From: Ectocarpus siliculosus
Taxonomy: Eukaryota; Sar; Phaeophyceae; Ectocarpales; Ectocarpaceae
DNA length: 64,000 nt
Assembly (NCBI GenBank): GCA_000310025.1
Contig: FN649735.1
Location: 3,649,185 to 3,713,184, forward strand
Reading direction: 5' to 3'
Shown here: positions 43,155-52,288 of the stretch, piece after piece
Position numbering within the stretch: the first letter of the stretch is position 1
How the letters are laid out: every line of letters begins with the position of its first letter
Position numbers and translations under genes: made by a program
Notes under the pieces: model-generated
Seen by the model: the letters and a program-made list of their open reading frames with translations, nothing else
The model's database searches: none
Told to the model about the DNA's origin: nothing

Positions 43155-44330
43155 TCAGCGGTGGTCTGCGCAGGTGGCGTAGAAGGGTTTGTGTGCGGCC
43201 TGCGTGGCGGTGCAGCAGGTGCTGGTGGCGGAAATGTCTAGGCTGAAGCGGTAAGTTACTTGAGGCAGAGGATTCCCCGATGTTGCAGCTGCGCGGCGTC
43301 GAGTGCGGGTGGATATCAAATCTAATGGATCCAAAGAACGCGGGCGCAACCGAGAAGGAGAGAGAGGCCGCTGAAGTGCAGGTGCTTCCAGGATGTCTGA
43401 CCTGGAGAGAGCTGCAGTTGCAGGGGAAATTGTCGAACTGGCAGGTTGTGCCGGAGATTGAGCGGCAGACTGTAGTGTGCCGGGATGGTGTTGCAGATTT
43501 GAGGACGGGGGACGTTCTGTGGTAGGGTCCTTGCTATGATGGTCCAAATGTCGAGGCCAAGCCGATTGATGCACTGTGTTGATGTCGCACAACGCAGGAG
43601 AGTGGCGAGAGCGGAGACGTGAATTGTGGTTGGAGACTGACAAAAAAGCACGAGCTGCGAATACTCCGGGAGGAGCATCGAGGTCGTCAATGCTCATTCG
43701 GAGCCCGTGCCGGCGAAAATCCTGGAAATCCGCTGGTGTTAGTGGGGAGCCACTCAAAGTGTCGGTGCCGTTGTTGGGTACTAGCCCACCCAAAGCAATA
43801 CCCTGTGGAGAAGGACCAGAAGGAGTGTTGCCGGTGGCGCGAATCATGTAGACACCCACATCATCTGGCATGGTGATGTGGCTATCTCCTGTGATGTCGT
43901 GCGGAGTGGCAGGTATGGGCAGTCTAGACAGCATGTCGGCGTTGCTGTTGGAGGAGCCCGGGCGGTGTTTGAGCGTGTGTTGATACGCTGTGAGGAACTC
44001 AAGCCAACGCTGCACGCGTGGGCTGTGGTCTCCCACCTTGGAGATGTTCTCCAGTGCCTGATTGCCGGTCCAAATTTGGAAGTGTGTGCCGCGCAAATAT
44101 CCACGCAAGCGTTTGATGGCCCAAACGATGGCGCCAGCTTCCAAGTCGAGTGGTGTCCAGTTGCGCTCAGCGTCAAGTGTCGATCTACTGATGAAGACGA
44201 TGGGGCGAACAGAGCCATCCGCTTGTTCTTGTTCTAGTGTCGCGCCCAGACATCGAGGCTTGCGTCGCAGTGGAGGCGGAGAGGTCTGGTACCGTCTTCG
44301 ATGGCCTTCCAGTCGGGGAAGACGAGAATT
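43155..44330 (-). pseudogene. gypsy-2 RNase H and linker
   Basis: RLHCDASLD at 44260-44290 is followed by a lost base, after which the frame continues with LEAGAIVWAIKRLRGYLRGT, RPGSSNSNADMLSRLP and a Ser/Pro-rich linker. The gypsy-1 fragment aligns throughout this region. It lacks the three catalytic-core breaks seen here. Confidence 0.85.
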
Positions 44331-45393
44331 GGCGGTTCGGAGAGTTCTTTAAGGATTTCTCGGACGATGGCTTCCATGTCGGCGGTGAAGGTGAAGGACG
44401 AGTTTTTCTTGAGAAGCGTCGTGACGGGGCGTACTCGTTTAGACAGGTTTTTGACGAAGCTGCGGTAGTAGCTCAGACCACCGAGGAGGGAGCGAAGTTT
44501 CTTGAGGTCGGTTGGCATTGGCATAGCTGCGAGTGCAGCGACTTTTGTTGGCGTTGGTCCTAATGCCGTCGGGGGTAATGGTGTGTCCCAAGAATGCAGA
44601 GTGTGTCGTGCCGATGGTTGCCTTGGGCGGTGAAAGCTTAAGCTTGTGCCTACGCAGCCGTTGCAAGAAGGCGCGCATGGTGCGGATGTGATCCGCCGGT
44701 GTTTTGTCGTAGAGCACCACATCGTCAAGGTACGCGTCGACGCCTTCGAGGTTTTTGATGACCTCATTGATGACCTTCATCCACCAGCCTGAAGATTGGC
44801 TGGCACCCATCGGCATTTTGAGCCACTCGAAAAGGCGAGTCGGTGTGGCGAACGCAGTAAGCGGAATTGTGTCGGGGTGCACGGGAATTTGGTGGAAGGA
44901 GCCCGTGAAGTCGAACAGCGAGAAGATGGAGCCCTGGTGCAGTTTGTTCATGATCTCATCCACACGAGGAACAGGTAGTTGACTAAAGCTGCTGATGCGG
45001 TTGAGTTTCTGGTAATTGACGGTGATGCGAAGCCCACCAGATTTCTTGGGTGACGACGATGGGGCTGCAGTACGGAGAAGTGGAGTGTTGGATTAAACCT
45101 GCCGCGAGGTATTTATCCAAAATTGCGTCCACTTGTTTGGCGACCAGAGGGTTCATGCGGTAAGGCTTGGTTCGCACCGGTGGGGTGCCGTCCGGAATGT
45201 CGATTTTGAACGGTAGCAGCGGGCAGCAGCCCAGGTCCGTTGGTGAAGTTGAGAAGACGTCCCGGAAGTTGTGTAAGACATCAGCGAGCTCATCTATGAC
45301 GGCAGGCGTCCAGCCTTCGCCGGAACGTAATGGCTCGCATGTGCGGTGGTAGGCGGTCCCAAAGAGATAGGAAGCTTTTCTGTTGAGCGGCAT
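44331..45393 (-). pseudogene. gypsy-2 reverse transcriptase
   Basis: Begins with the gypsy RT signature IDIPDGTPPVRTKPYRMNP and AAGLIQHSTSPYCSPIVV. An extra C near 45052 shifts the frame. The palm follows with FSLFDFTGSFHQIPVHPD, the catalytic VDAYLDDVVLYDKT (YLDD) and FLGHTITPDGIRTNANK. An extra A near 44548 shifts it again before LRSLLGGLSYYRSFVKNLSK and LLKKNSSFTFT. All motifs are conserved, so the frame breaks are recent relative to sequence divergence. Confidence 0.9.
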
Positions 45394-46331
45394 CTAAGCG
45401 GTCCAGAAGCTCCTGTGGCGGAAGTGTCGGTGGAGACGGATTGTTGGGAGGGGGAGAGGAGTGCTGTGCAGGTCCCCCGTTATTGCCGGTAGATACGTTG
45501 CCGATGAAAGGATCCTCACAGTGTGCCGCATCGGCATAGTGTGTTGGCCCTGGCACTTGGAAGTGCTTTGACTGTTGCCTGTCGCTAAATTGTTGGATAG
45601 TGTCGATAGATACACGCATGAGAGGGGCGGCTGCTGTACCTAATATGTCGCCCGGTTCAAGCTCTGCGCATCCTGCGAGAGGTAGAAATTGGCGGCCGTG
45701 AGAGACGAAGAGTTCGTCTGAAGGGGACAAATCTGCAATAGTGTCTACTATGTAGTGTCCTTCCAGGGCAGGATATCCGTTGGCGCGGACTAGGTTGACT
45801 TCGACCAATTGGTGATTTGACGAGAGAGAGATTCCAGGTTTTCCAACGTATTTGAGGTGGAATCTTCCTGGAGCTGCAGAGGGATCTGGAATGTAGGCTG
45901 AGGCGCCGCAGGCTTGGTGGTGAGAGAAATAATATTCTCCCAGCACGCGTTGTGTTGGAGAAGGCGTAGGTAGCACGGTGTAGGTGCGGTTGGTATAGCG
46001 CATGAAGCTGTCGCGTCCTATTTAGTAGAAGTGGCTGTCGCATGGTGTTGGCTGGAACTACATGAGCCCAGACGGCGAGTGAAGCAGTAGGTTGGTCCTT
46101 GTGATAAAATTGAACACTGAGACGTACCATCTGATTAGTGACGAGTGGTTGAGCGCTACCGAATCCTCCCCAAGAGCGAGTGTTGTTAGTGGCGATGCAG
46201 TCTTGTGTCGCGCATCCTGTGGCTCGCATGGTGCCGAGAGCATTGCTGTTGATGAACGTGGCTGGAGAGCCGGAGTCCAGGAGAGCGCCGCAGCGGTAAC
46301 CTGAAGTTGCGGAACCTGAGTGTATGCGCAC
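45394..46331 (-). pseudogene. gypsy-2 protease and following linker
   Basis: Retropepsin active site GALLDSGSPATFINS at about 46275-46235, ending in LLIGRDSFMRYTN after correction of one extra A near 46025. The protease frame is -1 relative to the NADAR frame. It is open upstream to about 46440 (RRQSPQVLAEHGPGLVDGIV), so the two frames overlap by about 100 nt. A -1 shift within that overlap would join them. Confidence 0.8.
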
Positions 46332-47680
46332 TTTGGTGGATTGTGAAGCGTCGTCAACGGTGACAATACCGTCAACGAGACCTGGTCCATGTTCAGCAAG
46401 TACTTGGGGTGATTGTCGACGTGGAAATTGGCGGCCGCAATGTGGAGAATGTCGTCGTCGTAGTCGGGAGGCGCATCAGAGGGCCACAGAGCGTTGATAC
46501 CTGTTGGCTCTGGAGGTGACTCTGAAGTTGGATTGATCGGGTGCTGAGTGTCGGTGTTGATCTCGTGAATGCCGTTATCGTCGAGTGCGGAGTCGGTGGG
46601 GTCTTCCAGTGGCGGCATCGGTAGTGGTGCAGAGGAGCGAAGCAAGTCTCTAACCGATTGAAGTGCCTTACCAAGTAAATTTTTGCCTGTCCAGTTGGTG
46701 GGGTTGGCTGCCTCGGGGTGATCGGCTCTCATGCCGATGCCCCATGTATTGTCGAAAGGGCTGGCTTCGGCTAGAAGGCTGCTGCCTGTATTGAGAAGAT
46801 ATTGACGCATGGCAGAATTTTGGGAGAATTTCTCGAAAGTGCCCACAAGCACGATGTATTCTCTCACCTTTTCCCATTCCTGTTGCGTGAAGCCACGCAC
46901 TTGTCGTCCGTAGCGCTTGTGCATTGTTGGGTCTGAAGAAAGCATGATGTTGTGAAGCATGCTTTTGTCGCCGAAGTGTCGTGCCTTGGATGCTGCGAAG
47001 AATTGTTCGGCACAGGAGTATTCCACTCCATCGACCGAAAATGTCGAAGGTGTCCATTGAGAAAAAATGGAGGGCGGTTGCCAGAAAAGAATGACGGTAT
47101 TATTGACGTACTCTCGTGTGGCATCAAAGGCAGTGTCGTGAGGCTGTCGGTGGTTCCGAGAGCTCTGAGGAAAGTGCCTGTATTGTCGTGGCTCAGTTGA
47201 TGGCGCTGTTATAGTCGCTGAATCAAGTGGCGGACAGTCGGAGGTCCGCTGGCTCCGAGTGTCGTCATCGCTTGGAGTAGACGTTCCTGGTAGTAGTCGA
47301 TTGAGTCGAGTAGAAGCAGGTGGCTCTGGTCTAGTCCACCCTGACGGGGGGCGCGAGCTTCCCATTCTTTTAGCGGGGTTCTGTCCAAAGCGTCCTTCGG
47401 AGAGTGTGGGGTCAGCACCTTCGCGGGTACGTGTAGAACTCTGGGTTAATACAGTTGAACTAGCGGTAGCGGCGGCGTAATTTTCTGGAGGTCGCTGTAC
47501 ATCTTGTGAAGAGCTTGGTCCATGCACCGGTTCGAAAATTGTCGAAAGTGTTGCACTGCCAGTGTCTGCCGGTGGGCCCGCTGCAGGAGCCACCTGCTGA
47601 GGTCCTAGGACATTACTGGTATGTGGAGCATTGCCGGTGTCGCATGATGATGCCGAATGAGGTTCTGGCGATCGTGCAGC
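46058..47680 (-). CDS. gypsy-2 NADAR (YbiA-like) domain with disordered N-terminal linker
   Basis: The frame opens after a TGA at about 47681. Numbering from the codon at 47593, residues 1-160 are Ser/Thr/Pro-rich linker and residues 165-320 (46634-47101) form a NADAR/DUF1768 domain. Diagnostic features in order: FSQWTPSTFSVDGVEYSCAE with Glu196, SKARHFGD with Lys203, SSDPTMHKRYGRQVRGF, a Trp240 region, FEKFSQNSAMRQYLLNTG, EASPFDNTWGIG (Trp284, Gly285, Gly287), and WTGKNLLGKALQSVR (Asn305, Gly308, Arg315). Known for the family: hydrolysis of N-glycosidic bonds, in YbiA on riboflavin-pathway intermediates and in DarT1-associated NADARs on ADP-ribosylated guanine. Inferred: the domain acts on the element's or host's nucleic acids. 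It is unbroken even though the flanking pol frames are broken. After it the frame overlaps the protease frame. Confidence 0.88.
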   Translation of the reverse strand, partial: AARSPEPHSASSCDTGNAPHTSNVLGPQQVAPAAGPPADTGSATLSTIFEPVHGPSSSQDVQRPPENYAAATASSTVLTQSSTRTREGADPTLSEGRFGQNPAKRMGSSRPPSGWTRPEPPASTRLNRLLPGTSTPSDDDTRSQRTSDCPPLDSATITAPSTEPRQYRHFPQSSRNHRQPHDTAFDATREYVNNTVILFWQPPSIFSQWTPSTFSVDGVEYSCAEQFFAASKARHFGDKSMLHNIMLSSDPTMHKRYGRQVRGFTQQEWEKVREYIVLVGTFEKFSQNSAMRQYLLNTGSSLLAEASPFDNTWGIGMRADHPEAANPTNWTGKNLLGKALQSVRDLLRSSAPLPMPPLEDPTDSALDDNGIHEINTDTQHPINPTSESPPEPTGINALWPSDAPPDYDDDILHIAAANFHVDNHPKYLLNMDQVSLTVLSPLTTLHNPPKCAYTQVPQLQVTAAALSWTPALQPRSSTAMLSAPCEPQDARHKTASPLTTLALGEDSVALNHSSLIRWYVSVFNFITRTNLLLHSPSGLM

Positions 47681-50159
47681 TCAAAGCCATCGTCTCTCCA
47701 GGGGGGCGAATCCTTCGAGTGGCGGTTGACTGAGCTGGCGGGAGAGAACTATAATCATACGTGGCGGTAGTGCGAGGCGGAGCTGACCTCGAAGTGCCGC
47801 TGTTGCGAGAGCCGGTGGAGATACCGGTTGTCGAAGACGGTGAGGGTATTGACGGAGCAGAGGCGTGATTGGCGTGTGCTGCGCGAAGTGCAGGTGTGCC
47901 TGTGGCAGACGGTTGCAGTTCTCCCTGTTTAGTACATCTGGTGCCAACAAACTGGAGTAGTTGGTGACGTTGGATACAGCTACTCGGTACTGCTGCTAGA
48001 ACTTGGCAAACGTCGTGCCGTTAGGCACTTTGTAGTCATTCAGCTGCGAGAATGTGGCGCCGCGGTCTTGTTCGCCGAATTGCCCTGCCATGAGCCGTAG
48101 CAGGAGCTTGAAGGCTTCGCCTCCGCTCATGCCTTGCTTGAGCTGAGTCTCTACCTGTGCAAAGAATCCGTTGATGACCGAGTAGAGATCAGCGGATTGG
48201 GGGGAAGTTGAAGAAATGACGTTGGTGAGTGCCCTCTGGATGGGGCGTTGCCAGCCCGGTACCCAAGTGTCGGAATTGTCGAAGTTGACCAGGGGGTCAG
48301 CCTGTAGCAGGATGTCCTGCATTGCTCTTTTGGTGGACTCCAAGAGTTGGCCTAAGGCGTTGGTGCCGGCACGGCCTGAAGCTAACGGAAGCTGCGGCCT
48401 AATCTTTTCGACGTGCTTGAGGTCGATAGTGGCGTACTTAGCGGCGATGGACCGGATGCGCGCTTGCTCTACTTTGGCGGCCTGTTCGTCGATGATATTT
48501 TGGCGCTGTACAGCTGTCGAGGAGGAGATGGGCAAACCGTTGTGGTGCAACAGAGCGCTATTGGATTGAGCTACAGCAGCTAGTGGAGGAATTGCTTGCC
48601 GTTTATTGTCGTTGTCGGTGGAGTCGGGGGTGCCGAAGTCGAACATGTTCCTGTCGTAGAGCTGACCCTGAGACTCGTCAGGAACGAATGTTCTATGGGG
48701 GGAGGGTCCTCGCTCCTGACGGTGGGGCTCGTGGTGTTCTTCCTCCTGAGGGGGTGCTTGGCGTCGTGATGATGGTTCCTTGCTGCCACCCTTTTCTTCT
48801 TCATGCCCTTGTGAGCGTTGACGGTTGCCGTGGGAGCGTGGCGAGGGTCGGTGGTCCGAGCCGTGGTTCCGTTTGGAGCCACGGCCTCCGCTGTTGTCAG
48901 AGCTATCCGATGCCCAGTTGCGTCCGCGGTGTTTGGCTGTTGATTTTTTCTTACCGCGTGGCGTACGGTTGCCACCGGGCTGGAGGTTGGTGCTCTTCAT
49001 TGTCGGATACTGGCCGCGAAACGGGTGTGGGAGCGGCTTCTCAGAGTAGTCGATTGTAGTGTTGGAGCGGTTACGGTAGGCGGCGGCTGCAGTGTCGACA
49101 AAGATGGCGAGTGCGTTGGCGACCGCGACAGTGGCGGAGGTGGAGACACCGTTGTCTTTGTTGTGATCGACAAAGGACCAAACGTTGGAGCAGTCTGCGG
49201 TATCCCCCATGTGGTTCGGTAAGGTGTCGAGGAGGGCAAGGTGCGCTGTGCTGTCGAGCGGTGCGAGCAGCGTAACGCTGTGCGCGGGCGTGCTGCTGTA
49301 GGCTGATGCGTGTATTGAGTTCAGTAGGCGAGAGCTCAAAGCGAGAACGGTACATGAGGTCACGCCGTTGTTGGGATAGGGCGGGAGACTGCTGTGTCAC
49401 GCTCTGAAGGGGGGTGGTAAACAACGTGTCAAGATCGAACGAGTTTTCACGTTCCCATAGAGCGAAGTGGGCGTCGGCATGCGGCGTGGAGTGCATGAGT
49501 GCAGCATTAATTGCAGAGAGCACAGCGTCATTATTGTCGGAAGCAACAGGCAGTGTCGCAGGCGGTGTAGTGGGCCCAGAAAGTGTCGAGAAATTGGCAG
49601 CGTTATGTGCAGAAGATTCGGCAACCGATGGAATAATGCCGAGTTCTGCGATCTCCGGAGATGTGCGAAAGGCACGCGGCGATGCCAAAATTGTCGGTGC
49701 TAATTGTCGATTGCATGGCGATAGCTGTGTCGGGCAGAGCGCGGATTTCGCTGGAGTGATCCTCATCAATGGCGTCAAGCGTGCGCTGAAAGAGCGTAGT
49801 GTCGTGTTCAGGTGTGGCGCGTATGGCGGTAGACTCGTTTTCTACAACAGCAGAAGTTGTGGCGATGGCAGCATTTTGATGGCAGCATTTTGTTCTGCCG
49901 TGTCACTTGCGTTGTGGGAAATGCCGATCGAAGGCCCTTCAGCAAGAAAAGGCATATCCGAACTTTGCAGAGTTTGTGCTTGCGTGGCGAGAATGGCATC
50001 GCTTGAAGCAGCATTGTCGGTCAGTGGAGTATCATTGGCGGCCAGTGTGCTACTAGTGTCGAAGGGTGTTTGGTGTGTATCACGAGGCACGGATGTGCTG
50101 GGTGAAACCGGAGGTGCAGTCAGGCAACACCAGGGAACACCAGGCAAGACACTGAGCAA
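47681..50159 (-). pseudogene. gypsy-2 Gag
   Basis: Pieces in successive frames: MLSVLPGVPWCC to SSDMPFLAEGPSIG (50159-49842), ALCPTQLSPCNRQLAPT to SFDLDTLFTT (49778-49400), and the main part (49363-47999). The main part has a Lys/Arg/Ser/His-rich segment (GKKKSTAKHRGRNW, EEEHHEPHRQERG) and a helical Gag core (IDLKHVEKIRPQLPLAS, LYSVINGFFAQVETQLKQG, FKLLLRLMAGQFGEQDRG). An in-frame TAG at 47996-47998 interrupts the core, and the same frame continues QQYRVAVSNVTNYSSLLAPD. I see no zinc knuckle. Two or more single-base indels are present. Confidence 0.75.
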
Positions 50160-50321
50160 GGTGGAACGCTTGCACTCGCTTGCTACTGCTAGTAACCATT
50201 GTACTGCTACCTGCCTAAAGTCGGAATACTAGGAACCTGGGCAGGTGGTCGGGATATTCCTGAAAGATATACCCGCCCAGATGGTCTCTTAGTCCAAGGG
50301 TCCAAATACCATAGTCTAACA
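50121..50321 (-). repeat. gypsy-2 5' LTR-like repeat
   Basis: On the minus strand starts TGTTAGACTATGG at 50321 and runs to GGTGTTGCCTG at 50121, where similarity with the other copy stops and Gag-like sequence begins directly. No leader or primer-binding site is visible between this repeat and gag, which suggests that a deletion removed the LTR end and leader. Confidence 0.75.
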
Positions 50322-50578
50322 TCTTTTGCACCTTCCCAACATAACATAAATGAGACACACAAGACAGCTACCAAACTGTCTTGTTGAGCCTGTTACCCGC
50401 AGGGGAGATGTCCCTATATGCTGTCTGGGAAACCGTAGACACAGGTACTTTCTGACGCTATGAATTCATTGCTAATCTGTCTCAGACTCTATGATAGAGA
50501 TGGATTCGTTGTGTCATACTAAAAAAAAAAGTCGCCGGCGGGGGGAAGGGCCTATTTGTCGGGTGGATTTGTTTCGTG
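50322..50578. other. Short spacer before segmental copy B
   Basis: No feature recognised apart from a run of ten A at 50521-50530. Confidence 0.5.
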
Positions 50579-51092
50579 CATCTCGCCGCGTACCGGGGTA
50601 TTGTAGTCTATGTGACTTCAATATTTTCGGTGTGTGAGGCCCCCCGGCAAACCGACCAAACCACACCATCCACCTCACACCTGACCTCGGACAACCGACG
50701 CGGATAACCTCGACTGGAAGGTACGCGTGCTTCCTCGCTACCGCGTTGTCTGTTTTGGTCCCGAGTGCGGGTCGAATGCGTAATATACGTAAGCACGCGC
50801 CCGTACGACAGTCGGCTCCCCATGACCACAACTTGACCTTACAAATATACCCCCGACTGGCTCTATTTATCCGCTCGGTACGTCCGTACCCGCTCTGGCA
50901 ACATTGCATATATGGGCAACAGCGGCGGCACTAGATTGACAACAGTAGTCCTACGCCATTGCTTCCGCTTTTTTTGTGCATGTGTGGTGCGTTTTTAAGT
51001 CTGCGCTCCAGCGTCACCAGTTACCTCTCTCTGCTCTGCGTCTCTGTTTGCCAAACTAAACTTTCGCGTTGACGTCATGTGGACCCGCAGAC

Positions 51093-51287
51093 ATGTCTGG
51101 CACTGCGCCGCCAACCCCTTTGGCCTCAGCGGCACCTTCGTTTCGATGCTACCCGGCCGCTGCCCCATCTACCCGTGTGACCTCTGATTCATCCGGGCGG
51201 TTGGTGATTCCGGAGGGCAAAGTGGTGGTGTGGGATGACACGATGAAGCAAATGGTGGTGAAGAACCGGGACGAAGTCAAACTCAGG
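51093..51287 (+). CDS. Possible first exon, function unknown (copy B)
   Basis: Counterpart of 24938-25132 (MSGTAPPTPLASAAPSFRCY), ending GAAGTCAAACTCAGG before GTGCGA. The copies differ only by amino-acid-changing substitutions, which argues against current selection on the protein. No domain recognised. Confidence 0.22.
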
Positions 51288-51894
51288 GTGCGATTATTTT
51301 GCTGTTCTGTGAATTGGTTGGAGGACTAATTTCTGATCATTCCGTCGCCACCGCGAGTGCAGGGTTTGTGTGCAGCACATGGATGTTGGATCCGCGAATG
51401 AGCGATCTTTCTCAACCCTATGCATGATACGGTCGTGAAAGGTTTAAGAACTATGTAGACTAGATTCCGGAACGATTAGTTAGTCTACCACACTTGCTCA
51501 ACACGTTCCTCGAACCGTTCCCAGGAACGTTCTCAGGAAAAATCTCAGGTGAGATTGGACGGTTCCGGGGACGGTTCTAGCGTACAAGTAATGGTTGACT
51601 TCTTGTAGCACGGAAATTTCCGGAGCAGCGGTTCTTATGAGTTTCGTCGGTTGGCTGCTGCTACCAACCCCGCTACACCGGAGCTTCCTCTGTGTTCCTA
51701 CATAATATGCATATATCGAAGTGTTCTCCTGTCTGTTGGTGGCCAACAACCCCTACCCTTCCTACTCTGTGCTTCCATCTCTGTCTAGGTTTGTGTCGAT
51801 GCGACCGTTTTTTGCTGCACCAACGCTAGGCAGAAACAACGCCACCGTTCACCTCCTTAGTGAATGAGGTTCCAAGAAAACAATTATTAAAATT

Positions 51895-52288
51895 TCAGGC
51901 TCCACCTGACCGGCACTCGCACCAACGTAGCCCTGACCGTGTCGTGAAGATTGTTTTTTGCGGTGAAAGTACATTATTTTTGGATTCGGGTGCAACTTTC
52001 GCATACCCTTGGCACCGGAAGTTGGCGCCGATGCTAGCTGGTGGGAGGCTTGTTTGTGGACGTTTTGGGGACGCTTCTTCCGTGACCAACTTCCGTGAGA
52101 TGCCATGGAGTTCGGTGGAAGGCTTCCCTCGAGCTCAAATGGAAGCTTCCACAAATTGCATTAACCACACAATCGAAACTTCTATCGTAGTAGAAACAAT
52201 AGTGCAGTGGAATAACGGGCCCTATGCCTGTCGCAAAAAAAAAAACTTCCGTATTGCTATCTGGTATGTCTGTGGTGAACACCGGTGA
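51895..52288 (+). pseudogene. Protein-like frame with a DSGAT motif, identity unknown
   Basis: In copy B one frame reads KIVFCGESTLFLDSGATF, then RKLAPMLAGGRLVCGRFGD, and stays open to the TGA after CGEHR. Copy A (26090-26460) has DTGATF at the same place but two stops further on. D-[ST]-G-A-T is the active-site signature of retropepsins, but the rest does not convince me. It could be a chance motif or a relic protease of an unknown element. Confidence 0.2.

Larger units (their letters stand above)
39326..50321 (-). mobile_element. 11 kb Ty3/gypsy chromovirus-like element with a NADAR domain (gypsy-2), decayed
   Basis: Reading on the minus strand the order is gag, disordered linker, NADAR domain, protease, RT, RNase H, linker, integrase, chromodomain, Tudor-like tail. 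Repeats of about 195-201 bp at both ends (50121-50321 and 39326-39520) act as LTRs. Both start TGTTA on the minus strand, but neither shows a clear CA end and I see no target duplication. At least six single-base indels break the coding frames, mostly one extra base in a run of three or four, so this copy cannot be active. The last 1.2 kb contains an assembly gap. Confidence 0.85.
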
